Part shown: positions 33,751 through 45,600 of the stretch, in pieces
How the letters are laid out: every line of letters starts with the position of its first letter
Numbering within the stretch: the first letter of the stretch is position 1
DNA from: Lineolata rhizophorae
Lineage: Eukaryota; Ascomycota; Dothideomycetes; Lineolatales; Lineolataceae
Direction of reading: 5' to 3'
DNA: 64,000 nt
Assembly: GCA_010093515.1 (NCBI GenBank)
Contig: MU001704.1
Location: 56,689-120,688 of the forward strand
Position numbers and translations under genes: made by a program
Notes under the pieces: generated by a model
Seen by the model: the letters and a program-made list of their open reading frames with translations, nothing else
The model's database searches: none
Told to the model about the DNA's origin: nothing

Positions 33751-34738
33751 CTATCGTGCGCTATCGCAATCGCTGGCCCGGACCACACTGCCGTCGCCGG
33801 CAACAAGCGCGTCTACGCGCCAGTCTGTGGGATCTGTTGGGACAGTTTGGCCCGGAGGAAGAACCTGCTCGTTGAGCGCGAGCCCAACTTGAACCGATAG
33901 TCAGATCCTACGCGAAAATCCCTAATTTGCGTATTTCGAAACATTGACGCGTATGTATTTGTAGTTGGTTCGAATAGACGTACCTAGAAACGGCATCCTT
34001 TTCCTACCGCGGCTTTCCTCTACAAACGTCCTCATCCTCGACAAAAAGTAATCATAAAACCCTTTGCCATGCCCCACGCGACCCATTTCCCGGTCAAACG
34101 CCAGCCCCGGCATCACAATGACATCCAACCCGGCTTCTTCCTCTCCCTCCCTTCCACCATCCTTTGGAACAACCCCTTCCGTCAACCCCACGCCCCCGAA
34201 CTCATTCGCCCTCGCGGCCAACGACTCGGTGCTCACGCACGGGATCCCCCACCGATCCGGCTTCAGCGTGACGGCGCCGTCCTCGAAGTCCGCCGCCGTC
34301 ACCTCCACCATGTCCATGATGGAGCCTGGCTGCGAGGGCCGCGAGGGGGGAGCCGTGCACTTGTACGTGCAGGGCACGAAGACGCGCTTGCGCAGGCGCA
34401 GAGACGCCGAAACTAGCTCCGCGGTGCTGATCTCGGACGAGGGCATCGAGAGGTAGATGCTGAGGCGGCGGGCGGCGGCGAATTCGGGGAGAGAGAGGAG
34501 AGCGCGTACTGCGTGGGCGGCTTGTTTGGCGAAGACTGGGCGTTAGTTGGGTGGCACGCGAGGCTGCGGGAAATCGGTTGTTGGGCGAGAGGGGAGGGAT
34601 TTTGGGCATTGTAGACGCTATGGGGGTCGCACATTGGGTTGCGATATCATGCTGGCCCAGGCCGGACAGGACGCTTTTGATTTGGCGGCGGAGGTCGCGT
34701 TTGGCAGCCTGGATGGCGGCCATGTCGGAGGCGGACAT
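33751..34738 (-). CDS. FAU1: 5-formyltetrahydrofolate cyclo-ligase
   Basis: ATP-dependent conversion of 5-formyl-THF to 5,10-methenyl-THF in one-carbon metabolism. Exons 34738-34633, 34535-33984 and 33887-33751 give 264 residues. Family marks: AARRLSIYLSMPSSE near the N-terminus, the Gly-rich substrate/ATP segment GRVGHGKGFYDYFLSR, and after the last intron VGLALNEQVLPPG and DWRVDALVAGDG. The last splice (donor GTACGT at 33983) restores PFL|VGLAL; without it the frame would end within the intron. The first donor (GTGCGA) and the CTAAC-containing acceptor side are supported by the conserved AKQAAHAVRALLSLPEF that follows. Confidence 0.92.
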
Positions 34739-35354
34739 GTGGTGACACCTGAGGCAAAGAGCTTCAGCGATCTAGGCACAAAGATGGTCGTTCTGAGATG
34801 CACGGCCCACGCTTCCCTCCAGGCCCCTGGGTCTCGCGTAAGAAGTCAATTGTTTTTTTCTGGCAACGAGCGCGTGAGCGGCACCATCCGAATTTCACGC
34901 ATTGATCTTCGTCGCTGATCCGGCCGGCATCCAAAAGTGAACATTGACCAGCCAGGGCAGTTACGCAACTGCGTCGGGAAAACAGAAACGGCGGAAGAGT
35001 CTTCCTGGTCGTAGGGCTGTTCCTGTGGCGTGTGGCTGGTGGCGTGCGCCGAGAGCGCAGTGCGTTGGCGCGGCCGGTGCATTCCAAGCGACGACCCCTG
35101 CTCCCCGTTTCAATCTGGCGCTGACGCGCCCCCGTGGGTCCAATCGCCCCTTCCTCCCAGCGCCTCTCGCCGCCGCTGGCCTTCCACCTTTCTCGGCAGG
35201 AGCGAGAGAGAGCGAGCGACTTCCCGTCCTCTCACCACAACCACAACCACGACCACGCTCGCACAGCACAGCGCCATACTAGTGCACCCTGACATTCGCT
35301 TTTTGCCGCATTCGCTTGACGTCCGCTCTATCTACCTTCGTTTGTTTTGCGACG
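34739..35354. promoter_or_regulatory. Divergent promoter region FAU1 / ROT1
   Basis: A 616-bp gap between start codons of opposite genes. The ROT1-proximal part has a CAACCACAACCACAACCACGACCACG run (about 35238-35262), an imperfect ACCACA repeat. No coding frame is supported. Confidence 0.5.
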
Positions 35355-36381
35355 ATGCGGCTCGCGTTCGGAGTTGCCCTCGCGGGTGCCGCGCTGGCGG
35401 TCGCGCAGGGCATCGCCGATCCGCAGCTGACGGGGACGTGGTCGACCAAGTCGAACAAGACGCTGACGGGTCCGGTGAGTCTCATATCCTCGTCACTACG
35501 GTTGCCTGCATCAAGCGCGTCGGTCGGACTTCGGGGGAGAAGAGGCTGTCCGAGCCTGGGGAGCTCGCCCGCCCAGCTGGGGACCGATTCGACTGACGAG
35601 AAGGCATCCATATAGGGATTTTATGACCCTGTCAATGAGGAGATGTTTGAGCCGGATCACACGGGCATTTCGTACTCGTTCACCGACGACGGCTACTTCG
35701 AAGAGGCGTACTACCGCGCCATTGCCAATCGTACGTAATCCCCTCTTTCCGCACGTCCCGACCTCTCCACACCTTAACATGAAACATCCCGCCGACATCC
35801 AACACGACGACCTGCCCAACAACTAACTCTTCGCTCTCTATTTAGCCGTCAACCCCGCCTGCCCCTCCGCCATCATGCAATGGCAACACGGCACCTTCGA
35901 GAAGCACGCGAACGGCTCCCTCACGCTCACGCCCATCGCCGTCGACGGCCGCCAGCTCCTCTCCGAACCCTGCAAGTACGACGAGGCCATTTACACGCGC
36001 TACAATGTGACGGAGCTTTTCGAGAAGTACCAAGTCTACGTGGACCCCTACCACAACGTGCTCCGCCTCGACCTGTACAAGTTCGATGGTAGCCCCATGC
36101 ATCCCATGTACCTTGTCTACAAGCCGCCTAAGATGCTGCCGACGCAGACGCTGAACCCGACGGCCACGGCCTCGGGCGCCGCTAGCGCGGGCGAGACAGG
36201 CGATGCGAAGAGGATGGGCCGGAGGAGCGTCGGCGGCCTAGAAATCGACGAGGAGTTGGTTCTGCCCCTGAACAGGAATGTCGTGAAGAAGAGGAGCGAT
36301 CCCGTGGTGAATGCGGATAGGTGGTGGTGGTTCGGCGTTGCGCTGACGGGATTCGGCGGCATATTGTACTTCTGCTTCTAG
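35355..36381 (+). CDS. ROT1: Rot1, ER chaperone for cell-wall glucan synthesis
   Basis: Essential ER membrane protein in yeast that acts as a chaperone and is needed for beta-1,6-glucan and O-mannosylated cargo. Exons 35355-35474, 35616-35730 and 35846-36381 give 256 residues, as expected. A signal peptide is visible (residues 1-18, [19 protein letters not shown]), then the conserved [40 protein letters not shown], the Cys-containing [17 protein letters not shown], and a C-terminal membrane anchor [20 protein letters not shown] with almost no tail. Several N-glycosylation sequons (NKT, NGS, NVT) fit a lumenal domain. Confidence 0.96.
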
Positions 36382-37115
36382 CAGCGTAATGGGGGCTTAT
36401 ATACGGACGATGCGAGCGAAGGAAGGGTTGTTGAGGCTCTCGAGTGCCGGTGAACAGCTTTTCTGCATTCGAAAGGGGAGCTTGGAACCCAAAATGGTCA
36501 CCAGTGCTGGCATGCTAGGCTTTGCTTTCCCTAACGCTGAGTTGCATTTTGTTCGAAGTCTCTAGTCTGTCCTTCACGTGCCGGCGTTGAACCAGAGGTG
36601 TTTTACGGCGTTTTCCGTTTGGTTCTGGCATCACAATTGGGCTAAAGCTTGTTCCTGGATTTTAGAGTGCTGGCAACAGGGAGGAGATGGGCCGTTAATA
36701 GGATTGGGGGTTTTCTGTCCGTTTTCTTTTATTTTTGTTTGCGTATACTGTGAGAAGCTGCTGTAGACTTAGTGATCACGTCGACAAGAGCTAATGTTTA
36801 GGTTTCGTTGTACGTTGTTTTGACGGAGGATATAGGCATTGAATGACTGGAGTTTGAATTAGACAAGATGGAGACTGTCGAGTGACTTAGAGCAACGGCC
36901 TGTGAGAACGCCCAACTCGATATCGATTTGCTAGAATTAGGTTGGATCCTCGCTCAATAGGTCTAGTATTCCTCTGTCGTCATATCGCATTCCGACACAT
37001 CCTATTCCTCAAACTCAAGCGCATTGTAAACCTATGGCGCTCCAAACTCCATGACCCCACCAATACAACAAAAATGCAACAAACCGAAGGAGAAACCTAA
37101 GCCTTGACCAGCACC
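36382..37115. other. Convergent gap ROT1 / GFA gene
   Basis: 734 bp of AT-richer sequence containing the 3' ends of two convergent genes. T-rich stretches near 36725-36745 may serve in 3' processing. No gene is seen. Confidence 0.55.
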
Positions 37116-37717
37116 TCACCACTCATCCCGCTTATCTACCTCTTGAATCTTCAAGCTCTTTAGGTCCACTCCATCTAGCATGCGTACCTACCATGCGTCG
37201 GATCAGCTGTCAAACCTAGGTCTTCACCAACCCTTAAACCGGCACAATTGAAAGGACAAAGGAGAGCAGAACCCACATTGACAGCCGCGACTTCGGGATG
37301 GAACTTCTCCGAGTGCGACTTGGCATAGATGCTCGACCCGCATGTGGTGCAGAAGTAGTGCCCGATCCATTTGCGGTGGTAGGTGTACATGCGGAGGTTG
37401 TCCTGGCCAGAGACGAAGTGGAGGTTCTCGAAATAGGGGTACACGAATAGGTAGCCGTTGCGGGAGCAGATGGTGCCTTTTTGCGTAAAAATTTTAGAGC
37501 AGCCAGATTAGGAATTGGGAACCATGCTTTTTGTTTGCTATTTTGGGGGAAATGCCGGTTGGCGGAAATTGGGTCGGCGTGGCAAGGGGGTGGACGCACA
37601 GTTACAGCTTACGACCTCCCAGTCGGGGATAGGTGGAGAGATTTTGACTGTGTACTTGACGGTTTCGCACTGGCAGCTACCATCGTACACCTTGGAAGGT
37701 TTCTCTTCGGTCGTCAT
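37116..37717 (-). CDS. GFA-domain (Mss4-like) small protein
   Basis: Zinc-binding fold of the glutathione-dependent formaldehyde-activating family; members in fungi are rarely characterised and many are not formaldehyde enzymes. Exons 37717-37600, 37476-37277 and 37187-37116 give 129 residues, the normal size. All zinc ligand motifs are present: GSCQCETVKY, SCNCTICSRNG (across the first splice) and YFCTTCGSSIY. The last splice (donor GTGGGT) gives AVN|VRMLDGVDLKSLKIQEVD, the typical family tail; reading through the intron would give an unrelated end. Exon 1 ends in GTGCGT and exon 3 is only 72 nt. Confidence 0.88.
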
Positions 37718-38476
37718 GTTCGTTCCTCCCTATACTAGCTTATTACTTTTATACAGACCGAAGCTGGATCATGCAAAGGAAACCTAGGAAGCTTAGACGA
37801 AGACGGGCCATGAGAAAAGAAAACGCAACAATTGAATAACAGGGCCTACCACATCCCAATCCGCACACAGGCACTTTCCCTTCCCGTTCAGGGAACCGAG
37901 CTGCTCCTGCTCTAGCCTGAGCTGTAGCTGTGTTGGGGTAAGCGGGTCCTAAGGTTAAGGCTTAGCAGCCTGAGCTTGGCCCTACACCGCTTATCGGGGC
38001 CTAGTTTCGGCCCTTTATCCTGTCGAGCGTCACAGTGTACGGTGGCAAACAGAGTGTATTGAGGTTGAGGTTGCAGAGTGTAGGTGAGCCTGCACTCCGC
38101 GATCTATGTACGCTATGCACTAGACCGGGGCCGGTATCACTTGGCCCCGAGCATCACGTGGCTGCTGCTGCTATATATTATATCCATAATACGCCCCCTT
38201 AGCAGGAGTACGTAGTGGTGATATAGAGGTGATATAGAAATATGGTATTAAAGATCAGCGCCTAGCAGGGTCGTGGCCGATTATACATATAAAATTAAGG
38301 AATTTTAATATACCTAGTAAATGCCTGTGCCCTAAGCTCCAAACTCTTTCATGCCCCAAGCTTTGGAAACCTGAAGCCCAACTTGGTTCTTATTTTCACC
38401 GTTACCCCTTCCTCTGTCAACAAATTCGAATATTCATCCACGCGCCCATTTCCAAATAAAACTGTCAAAGCCACCA
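37718..38476. other. Intergenic, AT-rich with small repeats
   Basis: Upstream of the kinase-like gene. Contains a perfect 7-bp inverted repeat with a 10-base loop (38126-38149) and an 11-bp GGTGATATAGA tandem duplication (38217-38238), followed by TA-rich sequence to about 38330. A TGTTGGGG-starting stretch at about 37931 resembles the edge of an LTR, so part of this may be a fossil LTR-type repeat, but I cannot define ends or target duplication. Confidence 0.4.
38217..38238. repeat. 11-bp direct tandem duplication
   Basis: Two adjacent exact copies of GGTGATATAGA in non-coding AT-rich DNA. Confidence 0.75.
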
Positions 38477-39277
38477 ATGGCACCACAGATCACAAGCTGG
38501 GAATACTTGACTATGCTGTCCGAAGAATTCGACACGAAAACCGGTGAATTTCGCTACACAATGTTCGCCGTTGTCGACGACGATGTCGTCTACTTTGGCC
38601 AGCTAAGCATGCCGCAACACGAGATCACTTTCCAACAACTCACTTCCACGCTAGGGCCAATCCCGGACAAGGACATATTCCCAGAGTGGCCGTCTTCCAG
38701 CGTGGAACTCACACGGGCTCCAGAAGCGCTTCCCCCAAAGGTCTACATCAAGCGACCGAACCTGTCCATGTATGACGTATTCAAAGAACACAATGTCCTG
38801 CCTCTCCTTTCCCAAGGGTTGCTGCAAGAGGCCCAAGCCATGCAAGTGCTCTCCCAACACCCGCACCCTAACATCATCACTTACCACGGCTGCCGGGTGC
38901 GACAGGCCCGTATCTCCGGTCTCGTCCTAGACCGACATCCCAAAAACTTGATAGACTATGTCAAGCATGGCATTGGGACAGTTGATAAGGGACCGTTCAT
39001 GGAAGCTTTCGAGTCGGCCATCAATCATCTGCATTCGCTCGGCTGGGCCCATAACGACCTCAACCCTGGAACCATCCTGGTTAACGAAGCTGGCATGCCG
39101 GTTCTGATTGACTTTGGCTCTTCCCATGAGATCGGCAAGAAGTTGACAACCAGTCGAGGGACAAAGGGATGGATCGATGAGGATATGAAGGACTACACCA
39201 CGTCGGAGAGGCGCCATGACATATCTGCTCTCGATAAGATTCGCTCATGGTTAGACAAGCCGACATTTGAAGATTAG
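38477..39277 (+). CDS. Protein-kinase-like protein with degenerate catalytic loop
   Basis: Intronless, 266 residues. The second half folds like the C-lobe start of a eukaryotic protein kinase: HPHPNIITYHGCRV, then the catalytic loop HNDLNPGTILV at about residue 192, and IDFGSSHEIG (DFG) at about 212. The usual HRDxKxxN is changed: Arg to Asn, as in many fungal kinases of this kind, and the metal-binding Asn is Thr199. No glycine-rich loop is evident; Lys102 or Lys88 are the only candidates for the ATP-contacting Lys. The protein stops soon after the activation segment (KGWIDEDMKDY), with no full C-lobe. It belongs to the large fungal-expanded kinase-like families whose roles are unknown. Activity is doubtful. 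Confidence 0.8.
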   Translation: MAPQITSWEYLTMLSEEFDTKTGEFRYTMFAVVDDDVVYFGQLSMPQHEITFQQLTSTLGPIPDKDIFPEWPSSSVELTRAPEALPPKVYIKRPNLSMYDVFKEHNVLPLLSQGLLQEAQAMQVLSQHPHPNIITYHGCRVRQARISGLVLDRHPKNLIDYVKHGIGTVDKGPFMEAFESAINHLHSLGWAHNDLNPGTILVNEAGMPVLIDFGSSHEIGKKLTTSRGTKGWIDEDMKDYTTSERRHDISALDKIRSWLDKPTFED

Positions 39278-40286
39278 CTGGCGTTGCATGTACTCTAGAA
39301 TGATTCCTGTTTGAGTCTCCTGCCCGTGCAGCAATTTTCCTTAAATAACGTAATTCTGTCTTGCTCAAGTTCCAGCACGAGTGAATGTTCGGAAAGTCGA
39401 ATGCATGTTGTCAACTTACGCGGCCAGACGAGTGAGTTGGAAAAAAAAAAAAGAAAAGAAAAGAGCGAATGCAAGACGTTGCCGGGAGAGGGGATCGCCG
39501 TTTCCTAGAGCAACGCCTTACATGCTGGACTGACGTAGCGATGGCTCCATTAATGCCTCGACGAAAACTAACATTAGACAGCATGCAAACGACGGCTCTT
39601 GAAAGCAACAGCGGCGATGCGCTACAGATTCCCTCACCCTCCGCGAAACCGACCGCGACTCCTGCCACGAGAATATCGTTGAAAGTTGGCATTCATCCAC
39701 GGTTAGGCTGATGGCGTTGCTTTCCAAAGTCAGGGGATACGCACTGTCTCCGATCGCGCTCACGCCGCTCGAGGCGGCCTTCAGAGTGCTGATAGTCGTA
39801 AAGACTGCAAAGCGTGGCGCTATGCGACATCTGAAGGGAAGCGTTGTGGACACGATCTCCTTTTCAAACTTTCCGGGACTGCGGACAGATGGTGAGCAAG
39901 AAGATTTGCGTGCACACTCACTAGCACAACCAATGACATACAGTGAAAGATCCAGCCCACCCTGATGATGCAATTTGATTGATTGTGACTGTCTTACACC
40001 TAGACATTGTAGCTTTGGACTGTCTGGTCGAGAAATGGGTCTCCTACGCTCATCCTTGCAACTTGTGCCAATGCGTCCGCACTGCGCCCGGCGTCCTGTC
40101 AGGAAATTTAGAAAACGTTTCCTTCCATGATAATTTCTCCCTGCATTCTAGTAAGAGCTTCGACTCTCGTTTTGTCCAAGGTCTGCTGCCCTGGCCACGG
40201 GCCCTCACAGCATCGTCGAGGAAATGGCCACCATCATGGGTAGGATCGACATCGCCGTCGCTCGAGTCATCATCGTCATCGCTGGA
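39278..40286. other. Intergenic, unassigned
   Basis: Two overlapping open frames of 84-151 codons on opposite strands (39518-39973 minus, 39711-39965 plus) have no recognisable features. An A-rich tract lies at about 39440-39463. Nothing is called as a gene. Confidence 0.5.
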
Positions 40287-40694
40287 CTAGTCATCGCTCA
40301 TCGAAGGAATGGCTCTTCCGCGGACAGTTCGATGACGCACGGTGTGCGTGGCTCTCTCGGAGTCGCTCTCGGAATCGTCCGCAGACTCGCCCTCGGAGTC
40401 GCTGGAGACGCTAGTTGCTTGGGTGGCCATTTGAGTGGCGGTAGACCCGGCCGCGTGATGAAGAGCGTGAAGAAACCCAGTCAGCAGCCATGAATTCAGC
40501 GCCAGTGGCATGATGGTGATGCCGTCAACGTGTCCTGCGTCGCCGAGTGTGCTCTTTATGAGGGACATGGACTTATCGCAAGAGAACTCTGGTGCGGTGC
40601 GGTCATCCTGAATGATCGCCGCCCAGAACGATACGCCTGCGGAGACTTGCCTCCGCATCATGTGAGTGAGCTTCTGTGGAGTCTGCCGGCACAC
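40287..40694 (-). CDS. Hypothetical protein with Ser/Asp-rich tail, possibly terminal exon
   Basis: Not recognised. The frame has a patterned segment (SFWAAIIQDDRTAPEFSCDK, then SLIKSTLGDAGHVDGITIMP), a hydrophobic stretch NSWLLTGFLHALHHAAG, and an acidic tail SSDSEGESADDSESDSE ending PSMSDD. This looks protein-like and more ordered than random frames. The start is uncertain: acceptors lie upstream of the Val-Ser at about 40643, and a first exon may sit in 40700-41300, but I could not build one with confidence. Confidence 0.4.
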   Translation of the reverse strand: MCRQTPQKLTHMMRRQVSAGVSFWAAIIQDDRTAPEFSCDKSMSLIKSTLGDAGHVDGITIMPLALNSWLLTGFLHALHHAAGSTATQMATQATSVSSDSEGESADDSESDSERATHTVRHRTVRGRAIPSMSDD

Positions 40695-42643
40695 AATGGT
40701 CCAGCGGCAGCGTCACTTCCGCGGTCGCAGGTCGCGACAGGGGGAAAGCAGCGTAGAGTCCATCTGTGGAATGAGATGGAACAGATCTGACCGTCCTGCG
40801 ACTGAGCTGAGAGGAGCACTCGGTCGTGCTTTCCGCTGCACAATGGAAGCCTTCTGCCGCTTTATGTGCTGGACAGCGGCGGCATGGGACGATGTCTTGC
40901 GCTGCCCGGTCCACTTTGGTATGGACTTTGCCCTCTTGCCGCCGGCATGGCCCTCGAGACCGCCTCACCGGAATCCGCCTTTAGTAGGCTCCTTGAGCTG
41001 AGGGGGTGTTGATGGAGCTTCGCAATTGTCGAACTGCCGCGGTTCTCCCAAGGCCAATCCTATCACCGACACCGCCTTCCACCCCATCCGTCTCTTCGTC
41101 TCCATCGTCTTCTGTCTCCTCCGGTGCATCGACCGTATGCGTCTTGTTCCCGACCCGATACCTCTGCGACGGACCAGAACAGAACGCTGTGCCAGAACGG
41201 GTCTCCAGCGGCGTGTTAGCGGCATCATCGGGGGCCCTGCCGCATCGCTCCCGCTTCCTTCGTTATAGCCAACATCACACATGCCGCTGACGAGAGCGCT
41301 AGGAGTGTTAGCATAGCTGCGATCATCCCTAGCGCTTCCATCGCGGGGATCATTGGGTTGCGGATTCGCGACTCGACGCAGTAGAGCACGTTTTCTCCTC
41401 TAAGCAGTTGCAGATTTAGAGCTCCTCCTTTTCCTCCTTCACTCGCACAGTAGTATTGTGGTGGACGATTGATTGGGTGGTGAAAGCCAGGAATTTAACA
41501 GAATGAGGTATCGAAATCGTGTGGTAACTTTTGGAATGGAGGTGGTGTCGCGGACTTCTGCTTCAAAAGGCGAGCGAGGTGGTTGGGTGCGGACGAACGG
41601 GCTGTAGTTCGAAGACTTCGAGTTCGATTATGTCCGATCGCTTGTGTTGTTAGAAGACTTTCACCTATCGGCGGATGGCGAAGCAGGATCCATTCGCATC
41701 TTGCTCTGTGTCACACACAACGTCTTCGTTGGGGGAGCTCCCGGTCCAGCGCAACTGGAGCCTAGCGTGATCAGGCAGCGACAGCCACAATAACAATGCT
41801 ATCCATACAAATGGCCGCAGAGCAAATTAGAAACGTAGAGACCGTTCCCATAGCCTATACCGATAGGCTCTCCTTCCCATTCCCCTATAAGGGCAGGTAT
41901 ACATTACAATCATCCATAACTCGTTTTCCCTTTACTTTTCTTGTGGAAGTTCGCCTTCCTACATGGCCATCCTGGAGACCATTACGGTGCTCGCAAGCCA
42001 GAAACGAAAGTAATAACTCGGCACGCAGAAACACCAGGCCCAGTGCTAATCTCCGAGTAGAACACAACCCAAAACAAATCCATGCTCATCGCTCCACGCC
42101 GTGTGCGACCGTTATAACACTAAGAATACCCTTGATAAGTATCGAATGAGTCATCGAGCCCTTACTTCCCATGACCAACACCGGCGAGCCATGATGCTGC
42201 CTCAATTGCTGGTTGCCAACCAGCCATGCGAAATGATGCAGCCAAGTCACGAGCTACAGAAAAGTAGGAATCGATTCGCCGAAAGCCAAAACTCCTTAGC
42301 CTAGCCTACATCAGATCATGCCCCGTTCCGGCTCCGGAGGTGAATTCCACAAGCCATTTGGACTAGCACCGATGCCGAAGAACGAGAACCTACCCATTTT
42401 GTTAGACTTCATTCCGGCGTTGCAAACTAGCGGGATCCAAAATGAAACTGTAACGAAAGACAAAAAAGCAACAACAGACACGGGACCTTGCACGCGCCCA
42501 GTGAACAAGGCTCACCGCGGTATTATCGAGACACGCACGGTCAATTAAAGAAAGCAACGCTACAGCTACGCAATATACAACAGAAGGGAAGCGGGAAGGC
42601 CTGACTACAGCGCTGCAAATAGATTGATTTAAGGGAAGAGAGT
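40695..42643. other. Intergenic, unassigned
   Basis: Frames on either strand at 40965-41290 might hold an exon of the preceding tentative gene but are unsupported. The part from 41300 to 42640 is AT-richer, with no coding signal, and includes the 3' side of the Zn2Cys6 gene. Confidence 0.5.
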
Positions 42644-45600
42644 TCACGCTCCATATCTAGAGAGAAACTCGTACCAATCCTCGACGTTGAGCGTGGTGGG
42701 CACGCCGCTCGCGCTTGCCGAACTGTTGCTCCAGGTCTCGTCGTTGGGGCCAGTGGTTTGGTGAAGCGGGTCGCCACCCATCCCATGCTGGCTCCACAAG
42801 GAAGGATCAACCGGTTGCGGCGTCTGCTGCGGCTGTTGGGGCATGGTATGCATCGGTATTGTGCTCTGCTGCTGCATGGGATGCGGCGTGCTTGCCTGCG
42901 CTGGCGTGGATTGCTGCGGCATATGCTGAGATGGTTGGGAAAGCGCCGGATCGACGAGGCTGTGCTGCTGGACCGGTGAGAACTGCGGGAACGAAACGTT
43001 TGCTTCGGCAGGGAAGAGTTGGTCGGGCTGAAAGTTCGCGCAATATTCCGTGGGTATGCTGGGGGATGGACGAGTGAAAAGAAACAGATCGGGCGGTGTT
43101 CCCGGGTAGAATGAGGGATTGAAGGGTGACCCAGGCCGGGTATTTCCTCGGGAAGGAGCCATGAAGGTGTCGGTGTTGTGTCGGGGTGTTTGGGGGGATG
43201 TTGTCATATTTGGCATGGGTTGCTGCTGATGGACGCCTCGAACGGGCGATTGAGGCCGAGATCGTTCATAAGACACCTGCGGGGCGGGCGGTCCATTCGA
43301 AAAACCCATATCCATCTCCTCGAATTTCCGCTTCGGCGGATCTTCTGATTGTGGTTGAGCCTTGACGGAAACCCCGTGCCGGTTCTTGTTATGCCTTTTC
43401 CCAGCGGCCTTTTGTAGTCTTTCCTCAAGGGTCTTATTGCCAAGAATAGACTCGAAGAGCGAATGAACCATCTTCGCCACAAGCCAGACCCGAGAAACAT
43501 CTTTCAGTGCAGTCATGCAAATCCGAAGCCGTTCTTGACTAGCCGAAACTTCAGTTTGACTTGAAGACCTCATCTGATAGACATGCATAATGAGGGCCGA
43601 GAACAAGCTGTAGACACTGGAAGGCAAGTTAGCGTGTGACTAAATATGGGACAGATATATCCATACATGAATGCCGGCGTGTAGCGGAGTTGGTCATGTT
43701 CTTGCAAGCTTTCAATAATAGACGTGATCATCCCAGCAGCTTGGTACGCTATGTTTCTTGAAGGATACGCATTGTTCTCATGTGCGCCCGGAGATCCTGC
43801 AGGTGGCATGTGCGCTCTGTGAAGCAAACATAAAGTGGTACTAAGGCAAGTATGTTAGCAATTCCCACCGAAAGTGCCTATAGAGATGTAGAGCATACTA
43901 GTAATTCGCGTGCAACAAAGCCGACCAAAAGTGATGGTGGTTCTTTTCCCACGACACGATGCTTGGACAATGTTGCCGCCAATCAGCCAGAGCCATATCA
44001 CTGTGCGTTAGGTCAATGGCGTTGGTTCGCTTGTACTTAGATCCAACTGAATACTGCTGCGATAGCACTAGTCCCATGATCTCGCATAGTTTCACGTAAT
44101 TGATGAAAAACTGGACGTGCGTCGGGTCGGGCGAGAATGTAGCGGGATGATTGTCCTCGTCTTCGATGAAGTCATCTTCCGTGACCATCTCAATGTCCGA
44201 GTCCTCGGGATTGATAGCAACCGGCCTGCCAAGGGCAACCGCCACAGAGCGATCTCTTGAGAATAACGTCCACCAAATACGTTTCCAGAGTCGCTTATCA
44301 GCCTTAGAGAGCTGCGAGCGTTCCACACTGCTGACATTAGCCGAGAACATTAATGAATAAACACTGATTTTCTAACCTTCTATGCATGCCGGAACCTTGA
44401 GCGACGACAATCGATACCCTAGTCCAGTAAAAAACGTTCTTGGTGACATCTAACGAACGTTAGCGAAAGGGGAAACGAGTGCGGCTTGAGATAAAAACAC
44501 CGAAAACTTACCTTCCGGACCTTCCCAATACCATCCCATAAGAATGAGCGACTGGACAATAGTCACGCGGTCATCCTCGTAATTTGCATCGAAGAGTGCC
44601 TTGGCACGCTTGTAGAATGTCATGGAAGCAGGAGTGGTAGACCCGTTGGAGTCCATCAATTGGGCATTGTTGCACACGCGAGAGCCAGCGAGGAGAATGG
44701 CCTGAAGCAATAGGAACGATGGAGGATTCTTCGGGTCGCCATACTGGCGCATAAACCGGCTTTTGTTGATGACCGGCACCACCGGAGCAACCCACTTGAA
44801 GTACGCCTCAACAAGTTCGTCGCATAGGGACCGTGGGGGGAGTAGAAAAGCACCACGACGGTTGAGAAGCTCCAGCTCGACGTTGTCCATGTCGTTAGCT
44901 CCCGCTTTCGCTCCGCGAATGTTCTCCGGAAGCGGATAGTGGACGACGTCAGTTGTGCCATGGCGGTCGTGGACAAGCAACGAAAGATTCGACGATTCTC
45001 CAAGGTAGGCCACTCGGCCGGCATCGCGGATTGGCGCTCTGGCAAACCTTGGTTTCATGAACTGTACGAAGGTCCCGTTGTGAGTGGCTTGCTGCGCTGC
45101 GTAGGCCTCCGTGTCGGCGGCGCTCGGTGTGCCATGGACGGAATAGTGACTAACGCTCTGGCCATAGGGCCCAAGAGGGGCCGTAGAACCACTCTCAGGC
45201 GAGGTCTCCTCGACGGCAGCGGCAGTTGGCCGCGCTGGCGTGTTTTCGGGTGCATCTTGTTTGGTTGTGTCGCTACTAGATGGATTGTGAGCTGTCGGTA
45301 GGTTCCGGACGGCAGAAACGGTTCAAGGGAAAACGAGAAACGGAGAATTCACTCATACCCTTCGTCTTCCTTGCCGCCCTGAGCGGTTCGCTTCCGCTTC
45401 GGTGTCGGAATACGACATTCAATGTTGAAGGCGGTGCAATTGGTACAAGGGACGCCTAGGCTAGCCGCGTCGCAACGAACCTGCAGGATGAGGTACGGTT
45501 AGGATGTTGGGCATGCGCCAAGAGAAAAAGCCACAAAAGGACCAGCAGCAATCGGCAAGAGCGGATCACTCACTTTGCGAGCGTGGCAGGTCTGTCGTCG

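Noticed and set aside
33961-33980. GGTTCGAAT, a tRNA T-loop-like string
   Set aside because: It lies in the last FAU1 intron with no matching stems or acceptor arm; no tRNA gene could be folded here or at the similar string near 63808.
37175-37444. Unspliced end of the GFA gene
   Set aside because: Reading through gives an unrelated tail; the spliced exon gives VDLKSLKIQEVD, the normal family ending.
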